A stretch of 64,000 nt of DNA, from assembly GCA_014773175.1 (NCBI GenBank), contig VXCM01000469.1, positions 186,001 through 250,000 of the forward strand, read 5' to 3'. The stretch comes from Lucifuga dentata (Eukaryota > Chordata > Actinopteri > Ophidiiformes > Bythitidae). Positions 36,171 to 48,678 of the stretch are shown here, one piece after another (position 1 is the stretch's first letter; every line of letters begins with the position of its first letter). The notes under the pieces are model-generated. The model searched no databases and had not been told where the DNA came from. It saw nothing but the letters and a program-made list of their open reading frames with translations. The position numbers and the translations under genes are program-made.

Positions 36171-36680
36171 ATTATTAACAATCATTTCCCAAACGTTAAA
36201 ACCGTATTTCCTGATATTTTGCAGAATCTCTTAATCTTTCAAAATCAAACATTCAAGCGATACACCCACCCTAAAAATCGATGTTTTGCCTGCTAATAGT
36301 TATGCAGCCTTATGAAGTCACGGTTGTTTAAATTTTTTTGATAAACACAGATCTTCTTTTGGGACTATATTACCCGGTGGAGACATATATTCACTCCATG
36401 CTTTTTATTGTGCAAAAACGATAAAATTACATAACTTCTAAAAAAAAAAACCAAAAAACCTGAATACTCATCTTGCTCGCAATGAAGAATGTTTACAAGT
36501 TGATTTTAATAGCGTACCAGAATGAACTAAAACCAATGGTGGTCTGGAAGGTAGGAAAAACTTTTTTTTAATTCACCGTTCCAGTAGTATGCTTTGGGAA
36601 ATGATTGTCAGTAACGTTACATGTATGAAAATTGAATATATTAGGGTCAAACATGCAAAATGGGTGGTATGGTCCTTTAA
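36040..36680 (+). mobile_element. TTAA-flanked MITE, copy B
   Basis: Left TTAA (36040-36043) and right TTAA (36677-36680) border inverted repeats starting AGGACCATACCACCC and extending about 65 bp. Its sequence is the reverse complement of copy A. The related family X copy near 53495 has a single TTAA at this place, i.e. an unoccupied site. Apparent length is inflated by the assembly duplication at 36040-36170. Confidence 0.82.
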
Positions 36681-36845
36681 GGAAACAGCACTGAAAACAG
36701 CTGTTTTTTTGTTCATTGTGCATGGCAGTGCTGCAGCAAGGGAGGGTAGAAATGGAACAATGGCTTTTTTGAGGATTAAACAAAGCAAATATTTCAAAAT
36801 AAAGCCCTAAACGAAAAAGGAAACCTTTATAATATATCCCCTTAA

Positions 36846-38009
36846 AAACTGACAAACATTTCCTCTCATTTTCTATTACAGAATTTTCCTAGTGGGAGGA
36901 CTTGAAACCAAATGCGTGCCTTATGTTAAATAGTTGTAAATGTTTTGATTCAATCAGTTTCTAAACTCATTTTAGCCATCAAAAGAAGCAAACACGTGTT
37001 GCGGTAAAGAAGAGCATTTTTTCCTTTTAGATGCCGTTTTAGTGAGGAATGTTAAACACACTCATGAAGTTACTTAAAAAGATGAAGTATCTCCTTTTTG
37101 CTCCTATCAGCGGTACTGTACAGTAGATGATCTTGAAAGGAAGCTGATACTTTCGGCTGCAGGCCGTTGAGTCTCACTAGATAGAGGTCACTGCCACCAC
37201 CGCCCTCATTAATCCCCCCCCCCAAACGCCCCCAACTTCTTGATAATCGCCACCAGAAGGGAACAGGAATGTCTTTCCACATTCTGGTGGTTTCTGCCTC
37301 GTTTAAACCTCTGCTTCCCATTTGAGCGGAGAGGAATTTAAATTTTCATAAGCAGCAAGGAGAAATTACTCACACAAAGTTGTTCCTGTCTCAGGCTGGC
37401 TGGCTTTGAAATATCTCGTCCTTCCTGCTTTGAAATCAAGTGATAAAATGCTATCAGGAGAGCGAAGAATGAGAGAAAGCCATTCTTTTAAGGGTCTCGC
37501 ACTTTTCTCTGTGAAGTGGCAGCAGCCAGTTTGAGCTGGTTCTATCTGTGATCCACATAGCAGACTAATAGTGTTGTGCAGCGTGTGTTCTCTGGGGTTT
37601 CAGGCCAGGTGTTGGAGTTAATGTTGGAGCCCTCAACACCTGTTAGGACCAGATTCCGTGTAACAGCGTCCCACGCACGTCTGCTCTGGTCGCTATGCTT
37701 AACCAGCTTCACGTGCTCTCACTGAGGTGAAATTTACGCTGCAAAAAAAAAAAAAAAAANAAAAAAAAAAAAAAAAAGCCATATTTCTAGTTGAAAACAT
37801 TTTTATTGAATGTGGTGGGAAGTTAGTAACATGCTGTCATAATTGTCATCGTATGGCTTCATTTCCTCTCGCAACATCAGCAGTTTATTTCATTTCTCTT
37901 TGCCTGGAGTACAATCAAGAATTGTTTTAAATGAGTTGTGGTTTGTGTGGTTTCCTCCTCAACTGAACACCATAGTTTGATTCCTCATGCTGTATTTTTA
38001 TGTTTTTTA
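36846..38009. other. Intergenic DNA without recognised genes
   Basis: Includes a long A-run with N (37743-37777). 37320-37500 is repeat-free and enhancer-like, without decisive motif. Confidence 0.5.
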
Positions 38010-38631
38010 CTGAGGTGGAAAGTAACTCAGTACATTTACTTAAAAACTGTACTTAACAATTTTGAGGTACTTTTACTTTACTTGACTTTTTACTTACACC
38101 TCACTACATTTCAGTTGGCTGTAGTTACTAGAAAAATACTCGAAAAACAACACAAGATAAATCTAAAGATTTTGATGTTATATTGTTAAAACTTGTAGTT
38201 TTGTTTTAGCTCAGTGGCAAAATGCATTTTGGACAGTATCTCAAGTTTTGTTTTTTTTTTTTTTTTAACAAAGAAAAGGTGATCTTTGAGAAACTATGAG
38301 TATTAATATTAGCAGTAGTATGGTATGGTATAGTTTGGACAAAGTTTCCTAAATTGGAGATAAGATGTTCAAGTTTTCCAGTGGAAAAACTTCAGATGGC
38401 AGATGCATTTGGGGATTCTCATTATTGATGCAATAATATGTAGCTGATAAATGTTAATACCAGTACTTCATTAATTTGACAGTAACAGGGGCAATTTTAC
38501 ACTATTAGAACATTTTACACTATTAGAACATTTAACTTTTACTTAATTTTGAATGCAGATCTTTAACTTGAAATAGTTTTTCCCATTGCAATATTATTAC
38601 TTTTACTTAAGTACTACTCATCCTGCCACTG
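38010..38631 (+). mobile_element. Degenerate hAT-type MITE
   Basis: Left end CTGAGGTGGAAAGTAACTCA with 'gtacatttactta' words; right end TACTTTTACTTAAGTACT then CCTGCCACTG. Both ends match the pattern of a common fish hAT-type MITE. No 8-bp target duplication remains. An 18-bp tandem duplication (ATTTTACACTATTAGAAC) lies near 38494-38530. Confidence 0.65.
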
Positions 38632-39949
38632 CAAGATGCTTAAGCTTTGTCTCCTCTGAAACATCACCTCATTTTGGAGTTATCCTCTGTTTGGAGAGAT
38701 CCTCCAAAATGAAAGCAAATAGTAAAATAACTCCAGCATTAGACGTGATGCAACTCATGGCTTTTTCACAACTTTAGAACTAACAACTGAACAGATTAAA
38801 CACCTTGTATAAAGGCTGGCAACAACGGTGTGAATGGTCATGTTTTTTTCCTCTTCTTAGTGTGCTGTTTAGTAGCAGATCACATTCAGCTTAATGCTGC
38901 ATTTCTCACCTTTTATTCATCCTTTATCTCGAGTTACTCAGTGTGAAAGGTGCTGAAAAATCTTTATTTGAGGGAAGAGTAGAAGGGCTAAGAGGTCATT
39001 TCATGGAGTAGATGTTTGAACTGGGACACAGCTATATTTTACATTATGTATAAAGGGTTGATGATAAAGAAGAAGAAATGGAACGCAGCATCTCTGCTGA
39101 AATGAGAAGGAAGAAGGAGAATTTCCCCTGTTGGAGAAATTATATTAAATCAAATTCAGCGTTTGACAACCTCGCCTCTGTCTGCTCTCTCAGGTATCAT
39201 TATGTAACCCTCAGCAGCCGCCACACACAGCTTTATAAGATGTTATGACCTCTTAAACAGTGGCACTTTAAAGTATCCCTCTCTTCCTCGCTCCCTCACT
39301 CAGTGGTCCACAGAGGCCACGTTCTTGCCAGGGATTATCAAAGTTAACAGGATTTTAATGGGTCCAGGGAGACTGGTAAAGACCCTACCAGGGCCAGGTA
39401 GTGCTGTTCTCCTGCTACCCCACTCTCACTCCCTAATGTACACAGGCTGCACATCCAAGCACCAGCTAAATAATAAACAGATGGCCACTACCAAATATAG
39501 CCAGCCCCAGTTCAAACTACAAAGGGACCCCAAAATGAAATGATAGGGTATTAAAGGGGAGATACAATTTGCAGGTCAAAATGTAATGGTAACCTTTCAC
39601 TGTGCAAATTGAAAATTAACCTTTTGGTGGTATTGAATCATTCACAGCTGATGCCGTACATGCACGGCTGGCGTTTTGGCTGTGACAGAAAAAGCTGTAG
39701 GGGGAAAATGGGGGAAATTGGCAACGATGAAGTTGGGGGATATTTATGACTCTGGAGTTTTTCTTTCATTTGTCTCTCCTTTTTCGAGACCTATCACAGC
39801 CAAGAAAATCAGCAACGAAAAGGAGCAAAACAAAATGCCGCTCATTTTTTCATAGAATTATGAAATCCTAAAACAAATGAGTCAAGGTCCAGTGTTTTTT
39901 GTTTTTTTTCTTGGATTAATGCATTTATACAAATAAGCTGGCCTGTTTT
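38632..39949. other. Intergenic DNA, nothing recognised
   Basis: 39150-39550 is slightly more GC-rich with a short open frame (39325-39543) lacking any recognised domain. Confidence 0.5.
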
Positions 39950-40500
39950 CAGTGTTCCTGGGGCATAATCCATGAAATAAACCCTCTCTTCAAGAAAAGA
40001 CTTATAATGCTAACCTTGTCATATTCAGCAGCTGTCAGCGAAATGGCCACTGTACCAGGCCAAGCGGGTAAAGTGGCCTATTCATTATCCTAATCTCATT
40101 AGTTAAGATCTGTTAAGTAGAGACTGGTTTTAATGCATGCTTTTCCCTTTTAATTATTGACCATAAATACAATGGAGTGCATTAGGGTCCGAGGGCGAAG
40201 AGCAGAACGGCTCCTAATAGATTAGAGGACAAGCACATTATCTAAATGTATATATCTAACTAATCATGCATCAGCCGTAGCCATGTGAGCGTTGTGACAT
40301 CAATTGCAGTCTGACATTTGACCCCGGCTGTGGCCTCGCAGAGATCCAGTCACACAGAGGTCTCAAATGCAGTCCGAAGAAAGAAGAGGGAGAAAAAAAG
40401 TGATCTGAAGTCATGATTGCAGTAAGACCAAAGAACACAGCCCCGACTTCTTTTCCCATAACGATTAAGAGCGTTTTGTTATTTCTGAATGTTAAGAGAG
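39950..40500. promoter_or_regulatory. Candidate conserved non-coding region
   Basis: One of the most enhancer-like blocks: no simple repeats over 500 bases and dense homeodomain-type sites (CCTAATCTCATTAGTTAAG, TTTTAATTATTGACC, CTAACTAATCATGC). A CAGCAGCTGTCAGCG E-box word and GAGGGCGAAGAGCAG are also present. Conservation not tested. Confidence 0.37.
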
Positions 40501-41685
40501 TATTTTATAAATTATTCCACGGCTAATCATGTTGCAGACTAAATCATTTGGGGATTAGTGTTGAATACATGAATAAGAACTGTATGTGTCAGCCAGCATG
40601 CTGGTGATTTCATGTTGAGGAGAAACTGGCTCAGGCGAGGGGGGNGGGGGGGGGGGGAACTTTTCTCCCACTTCTTTTACCTTTTAGCTGCTTCTCTCTC
40701 AGTTTTGCTTTCCATCTGTGTTACACAAGTATTTTTTTTCTCTCCTTCTGTAACACACACACACACATGCTCATTCTGTCAGTGTGGAGCAGTAGGAGTG
40801 TGCTGTTTGCCACACAGAGGGGCTCTTTTACAGTTGTGAGAGGCTATTGTGTTAAACAAGAGTGATCATGCTCCATGGAAGTATCATCCCAGCTGAGGAT
40901 CATCCTAGCCGTGTGTCTTTGTGTAAGTGTGTGTGTGTACATGTGTGTATCTTTGTATATGTGTGTCCTTTATTCTCTATCTGTAAGCATGTGAGTATCC
41001 TTTGGCCTCAGTGTTAGTCCTATGTTACATATTTTGATTGCTTTTGGTATAAAATTTCCTGTGATAAGAATAATGTTCCTTACAGAGTTGTGGAAAACTC
41101 TAGGGAGATTTTTTTTTTTTTTTTCAATCAATTTACTCAATGTTAAGTACTTTTTTTTTTTTTTCAATTCCTGTAGTGGTTTTTCACAGTTCAAATGCTA
41201 TGAAGTGTCTCATTCTTATAAAAATGCAAGCCAATCAGGACTAAATCCAGTTGTGTTGCATTATACAGGATATTTTTAATATAATATTATGTTTAGCATA
41301 TTTTTTGTGTTCAAAATAAAATTAATTTAAAAAATACAATAATGTTACACTTTAACAAAGTCTGCATTAAACATCTTTGCTTAAGTAAATTTTTAAGTAA
41401 ATACAATAAAAGCAGAATTTATATAACAGGCCTCCCTAAAACATCATTCCTCGTATAGTTGTGTGCCAATTAGATCCCACTTAAAAATAATTTGAAATAA
41501 AGGGAATAGAGCAAATAAACAACAACTTTACATTGTTGAAAGAATCTTACACACTCTGAAAGTCCTCTATGCTCTGTAGCCTTTAATGTCCCATCTGGAT
41601 TCCCAAAAAAATATTTTCTGTAGGCCCACTGGGTAAAACTATTTTTAGGTGGGATCCAGTTGACACACAGGTTGGGTTAGAAACA
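40501..41685. other. Intergenic DNA with G- and T-runs
   Basis: G-run with N (40639-40658), short CA/GT runs and two T-runs near 41110 and 41150. No gene. Confidence 0.5.
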
Positions 41686-41699
41686 GTGCCCTCTACAGG
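41686..41699 (-). promoter_or_regulatory. CTCF-like core motif
   Basis: The reverse complement CCTGTAGAGGGCAC matches the CCASYAGRKGGCRS core at 13 of 14 positions. Such words also occur in old repeats, so binding is uncertain. Confidence 0.4.
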
Positions 41700-42350
41700 T
41701 GTTTGTAATTTTTAAAGTGGACTCTGAAATTCATTCAGCCTGGTCAGAGCCTGGTGCTCTTGTAAAGTGTCGTGTAATGCCATGGCCGTGCTACTTATGA
41801 GTTCCACCTTAAATTTCTATTAGATTTTTTTTTTTTAAGGGAAAGACTGTTGGAGCAGTGGGGTGGCAGTAATTTTTGTACAGTGGCCAGTACCTTTAGT
41901 GGGCACTATTGTGTTTACCCCGTGTTGTTGGATGGGTTTATGGTGAATATGAATAGGATGAATGCACAGATTGCATCATAGTCACACATTATTTCCATCA
42001 TGTCAAGTCATATATCATCATATTTAAATAATCTAACTATTGTAGGTATGTATTTTGTAGTTTTGTGACAAGATTGCCTTTTAAGGGAGACAGGGCCATT
42101 TTTTTGAAGATATTACATATTTTTTTGTCCATATTAGCTTTCTAAATTTCTCCTTCACTGCATGACACTACAGAGCAGCTGTTGAGCTTTACAAGACAAT
42201 CCTCCGCATATTACATTTCCATTAGAGAAACACAGAAAATGACTTTTGTTTCGTCCATTAAATATCTACAACAGCATACATTGTGTTTGCGTGTGAAATA
42301 AGAGCCTCAGTGTTACTTTGCATCAATGACTGGCTATGGAAAAATCACCA

Positions 42351-42353
<3 letters not shown>
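41700..42353. other. Intergenic DNA, nothing recognised
   Basis: AT-rich, no gene. Confidence 0.5.

Positions 42354-42412
<59 letters not shown>
42354..42412. repeat. (GT)29 microsatellite
   Basis: Uninterrupted GT units. Confidence 0.95.
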
Positions 42413-42413
<1 letters not shown>

Positions 42414-45400
42414 TAATGGAAATGTGTACAATGAATGTATAGTGTCTACATTTTTGGTGTGTTCTTACTTGGGTCTGTTTCAGAAATAAAGTTTTATTCA
42501 CTATTTGAGATATTTGTATGTTTTTGCAAGTATGTACGCTTTGTAATGTTCACAGCTACAAATAGTAGTTTATTTTCCTAAATCCAGGACCTGTAGGATT
42601 TTATTACTTACACAAGAGCTTGTGTTCTTTAATGGCAAAGCATGAAAATCACTTTTCACATGAGCCAACAAACAGTGTCATGCTCCGGCAATCTTATCTT
42701 AATAACACACTTCCAGCATGTGTATGTTTAATAAGCTGCTGAAAGGATTATGTGTTTTCAACATCATTGTACTTGGAGATCTCTCATTGAAATCACACGT
42801 TCATACAAAAATAATTACTGTCTTTGTCTGGATGCTAAATACAGGTGATGCTTTTGCAATGTTTCCCTTTAATCCACTTAATTAGTGTATGACAACAGGT
42901 GTGTGTTTGTGTGTGTGTGTACGCATGTATGTATGTGTCTAATTTCCTCCCACCCATGCGCCATTATTATCAGGCCACTCTATACATTACAGTCCAATTC
43001 AATTCAGGCAATCATTGCATGCTAACAGATGTCTGGTCATAACAGTCATGTATTGGCCATATTAGCAAGTCAATAAGAGCCAGAGCCCAGAGCAGGTTAT
43101 TTAATTACTCTAGTAGCCTGATTAGACAGCTCTGCCTGCAGTGAGTATTGACTACATGTCATAATCATAAGCACTGAGAAATATCCTTTGTGGTTTGTCA
43201 TTGCTAGTTATAAATTTCTGAGGGTAACTCGTAAAAAAATTGCAGTAACTACACAGCATAACGCTAAGTAAGCACCGTGATAATTTGAGCTAATTCATAA
43301 AGCTTCTCTTACATTAGGCAACACATCACTGTCCCGTTACCTCCACACCGTTGTTAAAGGTGTCAGGTAAAAGATAAAATGAAGATCAGCATGAATGAGC
43401 AGCTTCATATTTAGCTTCATACTGCTTCACCTGGTGTTAAAGCAAAATTGACATGTTAAATCAGCAAATGTCACCTAAATTCTCTGCTTTAGAGCTCCAA
43501 ATTTAAAAAGATTGACACTAATTCAGGGAGATAAGAGATCCACGCTCCAGGAGTCTGGTGCACAGGATGTGTGTGTGGTGTGTGTGTTGCGTGTGAGAGA
43601 GAGACACAGAAACAGCAGATGAGGCTTGAGGAAGAGAATGTGTGTGAGATTGGATCAAAACTCTCCATTTAAGTACAGTGATTGATTAACTGAGTGAGTC
43701 TAAATATCAAAATTATTGATCACTAATACATGTACACCAAATACAGTTTAAAATGTAAAATTATCCACTAGACTGAAACAGGTCTTAATTTTTGCATGAC
43801 ATTGTGTTTTACGAAGCTTTCCCGACATGTGAATAAGGAAATACCATAGTGACGCCTCTTTCATGGTAAACATTAAAAGATGCCAATAACAGCCATTTAT
43901 GAATGAGGGAACATTGTTGCGTGATAATATTTGCACACATTAAATCTGGCACTGAGTTTTATGAATTCCCCCTTATGTGAGTTTGTGCTCTGTGCCTGAG
44001 GTCGTTTTTATTGGGTTTTGACAAATGCTAAAGGAAGATTGAATTTAAAAAGAAGTAAATAAATTAATAGAATAAGGTTAATGTTTGTGTTGTTTTTGTT
44101 TTATATTAAGGATTTACACCCCAAACCTGGCATCTATCACAAAGGAGCATAATTAATTTGGACAAGCTATTTAAATATCATTTACATATAAATGTGTTTT
44201 GTATTAAAATAAATAAAAAATACTTCTACAGCATAGTGATAAATGATACCCTCAAGACTGGAATTTACAATTAAAATGTTAAACATTCTGATTATATTCA
44301 GAAAACAATTTCTTCTTGACCTTTCTTCACTCAGAGAGTTTGAGCAACACTTACCTCAGCTGAAATTTTGCATGTCTGCTATTCTTGCTGATGTCCTGGT
44401 TCACTTTTCATTATGTTTATTACTTTTAGGTTTGCATGGAGGTGCTGCTGATGATGCAGTACAAGGAATCATAGGCACATTTGAGTGATGATTATTGTAA
44501 TTAGAGCATTATATAATGGACAGAACTAGAATTAAAATGCAGGAAGTTTTATACTTTGAGGGGAAAATGAAAAAGCAGATGATGTGTTGTTAAACTGAAT
44601 GTAGTTTTCTGATATTTGTCCAAAGACAATATTTTAATAAAGCGTGTATGTTGACTTTTAGAATTTTAATGCATCACAATGTCAATCAATCAAAATGTAA
44701 TTTGAATAGCACTTTTCCTACATGAAATGCAACTAAAGTGTTTTTCAGAGATGATTCACACACAACACACATACACACAAAGTCATAAAAAGACAAGTCG
44801 AATGTGAAAAGACGATGAGACCAAGACATGCACAAACATTAAAAGTCAGAAAAATCAATACTAAATAAAACAAAAGAACTTGTCAAGCCATAAAATATTG
44901 GATAAGATGAATAAAATAAAATTATTAAAATAAAATTAATAAAAAATTGTTAGCAACTTTATTTTTTGTAAAAATTTCTCATTATTCTGGTTACATTAAT
45001 CTCTGATATAGAAAATACACAAACTAAACATGTGATCATGGTAATTGCAGCACTTTCAAAACATTTTTAGATTTCATATCACATGTAAGTGTATTTATTT
45101 GTAACTTTATTTTGCTGTGTTTGTGGATATGGACCGATGCCATCAACATGTCAGTCTTTGTTGCAGAATTGTCAGCCTTTATCCACATGGTGGCACCAAA
45201 GTAATACACTTGTGAATTTGTTCAGATACGTTCTGTGTGTGTCTGTGTGTGCGTGAAATTGGACGTGCATGCACGTGTGTATGCCATCACATGTTTGACA
45301 GCGTTGATCTGACCCATGCTAATGAACGCTGCCGACGCTGCTGACACAGATTGACACCAGGACAAGAAAAAGACCCTCTTCTCTGCAACTCCTCCATTTA

Positions 45401-46422
45401 TGGGCCTTTAAATAGCCCCACATAGGCTGCTGCATGTTTATTAGTCATGTATCAGACCAGTGGCTGATGGACACGGATGCTCATTACCAGTTAGTGTTGC
45501 TTCAGAAGAGACTAATCTGTGCTCGGTGAGAGTCGTCACTCACAGGCAAACAGGCCTGACAGAGGCATAACTTGAGCTTGAATAGGAAATGTTGCAAATT
45601 ATACAGAGGTGAAAATAAAGGCAGCTTTCCCCGAAAAAAAAAAAAAGATCCAATCAGCCTCTGTGCAGCATAATGGGCACACTGTGTTAACAGTACAAAG
45701 TGTTCTCATGAGAGATTTGACTAATAATAATAATATCCCTGTCCTTTCTTTTACCCTCCTTTTCAGGTACTTTCACAGTAGTTTAGGTTACCTTACATCT
45801 GCATAAGTAACGCATATTCTTTTTTCTATATTGAGTTATCTGATATTTTGACAATTGTGCCATGTGACATACGCAGGCCCGAGACAGACCCGTTCCACTT
45901 CTTCCCTTCCATGCATGATATCACCACGTCTGCTTTTAATTAAAAGACACAAAATGGCAGTACGGGAAATATGAGCAAAATATTTGAATTTCAACCGCTA
46001 TCACATTTCCCCTTATTTCACACAGACTGCATGTGTGGAATGTGGCATGCTGCTGCTGACCCAATGACAGATCAGTCTCTGAGCGTTACAGCCTGAGAGC
46101 TGAGCAGAGAGGAGAAAGCTGCAGGTGCTCTTTGCAGAAGATGCTTTGCTGTGCGGTCACGTTGACAGACCTTATGAGCCTCTGTAGCATCCGTACCATC
46201 CACTACAGGCCAGCAGAATTAAAATATCCTGCAGGAAAGTTATATTTTATCCACTTAAAATAGGAACAGAAACCACAAATGCAAATTGAATAACTGAATA
46301 AGCAATATTAATGACTGTGTTCTCCATCAGATGGCACAAGTCTCATATCTAAAACTCACTGTGTCCTTTCCTTTCATTCTACACACAGTATATTTAAGAA
46401 ACTAACCATTCTTATCTGGCTT
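42413..46422. other. Intergenic DNA without recognised genes
   Basis: 42850-43200 is a repeat-poor block with TTATTTAATTACTC and TGTCATAATCATAAGC words (enhancer-like, untested). 44685-44960 is A-rich and starts CAATCAATCAAAATG then AATAGCACTTTTCC, resembling a common fish repeat tail. 45280-45560 and 45860-46200 are unique. No coding support. Confidence 0.5.
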
Positions 46423-46423
46423 A

Positions 46424-46455
46424 AAATGATCACATCATAAATGATGTGATCATTT
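46424..46455. repeat. Perfect 15-bp inverted repeat
   Basis: Arms 46424-46438 (AAATGATCACATCAT) and 46441-46455 around a 2-base centre; strong cruciform or hairpin potential. Confidence 0.9.
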
Positions 46456-46929
46456 ATGATGGAATAAAATGTTCGTCTTATTTGAGTATATTTAATCAAG
46501 AAGTCTTGATCGGGGATGAGATGTACACAGTTCACAGGATGGCAGCAGAGAAAGAATCAGGCTGCTTAAATATCCATTCAAGGTTACGCAAAAGGAAGGT
46601 GCTATATTGCCGAACTGCTGATAGTTTATGGTTATTTGGACGAACAAGATACATCTTGAAACTTAAACAGTTCATGTCACTGAACCCATCACAGCATGAG
46701 AGGGCATGAGAGTCAGAGGGAATAGATGATACTGCACATATGTATTATAATAAAGAACTAAGATTTAATTTTTCTCTGAGAATGGTAGGTTTATAGTAGT
46801 AGTAGTCAATCGTAAAACTATTTTCACCTTATCATAGTTACTGCATTTCTGTGTCTCCTATAAGTCACAAACAGAAACACATTTATGATTTTTATAGTAC
46901 TGATTAACTTTTTTTTATTTAAAATATAT

Positions 46930-47300
46930 TCATTTACACATACTGTTTTTACTATATCCTCGTGCTGACTGGCTGTTTCTTCAGTATCTGTGTTCTGTTT
47001 TGTGTTTTATGGCTTTTTATGTTGTATATTTATATAAACATGAATGTTGCACAACCAATTGGCCTTTGAGAGCAAATAAAATGAAATTGCACTTGAACTT
47101 ATGGTAATACTCTGACATTATTCCCACAGGGTCTTATATACATTAGATTTAAAAATAAAAATAAAAATAAATAATAATAGTAATAATAATAATAATAATA
47201 TTTATTGTAGCACTTTTCTAAATAGTATTACAAAAATCTTAACACATAAAAATAATAATTAATAAGTAAATGTCAGAACAAAGCACAATTTACCAGGCCA
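46930..47300 (+). repeat. Retrotransposon-like tail and AAT-rich repeat
   Basis: 46970-47100 ends GGCCTTTGAGAGCAAATAAA then ATGAAATTGC, like a LINE 3' tail. 47155-47201 is an AATA/AAT run followed by ATTGTAGCACTTTTCTAAA, another common fish repeat word. Confidence 0.45.
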
Positions 47301-47561
47301 GTGTCAATAAAATCAAATTGAATAACATGATGGAAATAAACAACAAATCACAATAAGGAGAGAAACAAGATCACAAATAAGAGATCATCCCAGAATTATT
47401 TGTTTTCAATGAGAAGACAGTACCCTCAAAATATTAAAAAATATATATAATTACACACAGTTTAATTCCAGTTTAAATTGGCACTGTATGATTAATTTGC
47501 TCCAACAGTACAAATTTTTGTATGTAGAGGTTAAATGGTGGCCATTCAATATTTTATATAA

Positions 47562-47575
47562 CCAGCAGGTGGCAG
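47562..47575 (+). promoter_or_regulatory. CTCF-like core motif, perfect consensus match
   Basis: CCAGCAGGTGGCAG matches all 14 positions of the degenerate CTCF core CCASYAGRKGGCRS. CTCF would mark a loop anchor or insulator between nfatc1 and its upstream neighbours. Occupancy unknown. Confidence 0.5.
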
Positions 47576-48116
47576 CAAGGGCTCATTAACCAGGGTTACC
47601 TTCGATCAGGATTCTGGATGTATTTTGCAGGTGAAAAGAGACTAAATTCTTCTCTAAAAACCTCTGCAAGTTAGACGCTTATCAACCAGAACCACAAACT
47701 AACAGAGAAGTTGTTTGATTTCAGTCTAATATCCAAATATCCAAAATTTGCCTTTTTTCACAACTATCCTGCTTCTCCTTACACCTCTCCTCTGGATGCC
47801 AAACAGCATCAGGTTGGTGCATCGTACTCTGAATGTTGATGAAGATAGATTTCTGATTTCTGACAGCACCTTAATGGATTTACTCGTAGCAGAAGAGTTC
47901 CATAGTACTGCTGATGTAGTCCTGTCATAGGATCTCCAAGTACTGCTGAAGTACATAAGCCCTAAAATGATACACATCCACAAAATTATGACATTATTTT
48001 ACTTCCTGATATCTCAAGATGTCTCAAGCTGACATTGATTTTTCGGGGAGATTCAAGTATGCCTAGATTCATGCTGCCAGCAGAGAATTTTCACATCCTA
48101 TATGTGGTTTCACATC
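47576..48116. other. Intergenic DNA, nothing certain
   Basis: Overlapping open frames on both strands (47726-47983) lack recognisable domains. Confidence 0.5.
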
Positions 48117-48267
48117 CATGGTGGCTCATTAGCACTAATACCTCAAAGTTGGATGAGCAGGTTTGATTCAATCAGCCTTTCTGTGAGGCATTCACATGTT
48201 CTCTCCGTGTTTGGATTGGTTTCCTCCCACATGCTGGTTAGGTGAATTGGAAACTCCAAATTGCCTG

Positions 48268-48331
<64 letters not shown>

Positions 48332-48482
48332 TGAATGAGAGTGAGCCTGTGATAGACTGGCGACCTGTCCAGGATCATCCTGGCTGTCACCTACCTAACA
48401 CGTGCTGGGATAAGCTCCAGCCTGCCAAGACCCTGCACATGATAAGTGGGTATGTAGAATGGATGATATGAAATGGATGGTT
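48117..48482 (+). mobile_element. tRNA-derived SINE
   Basis: A polymerase III A-box-like GTGGCTCATTAG (48121-48132) and B-box-like GGTTTGATTCA (48160-48170) form a tRNA-like head. The body holds the familiar fish words ACATGTTCTCTCCGTG, GGTTTCCTCCCACATGC, GACTGGCGACCTGTCCAGG and GCTGGGATAAGCTCCAGC; the tail is ATGGATG-rich. The (GT)n inside (48271-48329) is an expansion of its central segment. No target duplication identified. Confidence 0.78.
48271..48329. repeat. (GT)29 microsatellite inside SINE
   Basis: Uninterrupted GT run replacing the short GTGTGAATGTGAGT-type segment usual at this place in the repeat. Confidence 0.92.
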
Positions 48483-48664
48483 GATTTGCCCGTCAAATTA
48501 AAAAATTAATATTTAATCTTTATCTGAAAAAGTCAACTTAAAAAAAAAAACTATCTTTTTCATTTCTTTCTTCCCCACTACTTGTCACTTAGCCAAAACT
48601 CAGTAAGAATGGTCAGTAATGATCTAAATGCTGAACATCCTGCAAAAACACAGGCAGCAAATTG

Positions 48665-48678
48665 TGGCCATCTGGTGG
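48665..48678 (-). promoter_or_regulatory. CTCF-like core motif
   Basis: The reverse complement CCACCAGATGGCCA matches the first 12 positions of CCASYAGRKGGCRS; the last two differ. Oriented opposite to the motif at 47562. Confidence 0.4.

Larger units (their letters stand above)
35771..36845 (+). mobile_element. Family X element containing TTAA MITE copy B
   Basis: The left end is TTAA followed by AGGGGACATATTA; the right end is TAATATATCCCC followed by TTAA (36842-36845). The ends are inverted repeats with TTAA outside. The body carries words (GAACATTGTCAAAGTTGCAA, GCAGTGCTGCAGCAAGGG, ATTTCAAAATAAAGCCC) shared with 20816-20962, 53146-53632 and 56500-56663. It is interrupted by the MITE at 36040-36680. 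No ORF; non-autonomous. Confidence 0.75.

Noticed and set aside
47726..47983. Overlapping open frames on both strands
   Set aside because: Neither matches a family I recognise; could be repeat-derived, not enough to call a gene.
48121..48170. tRNA gene
   Set aside because: A- and B-box-like words are present, but the sequence continues into a SINE body and lacks a tRNA cloverleaf.
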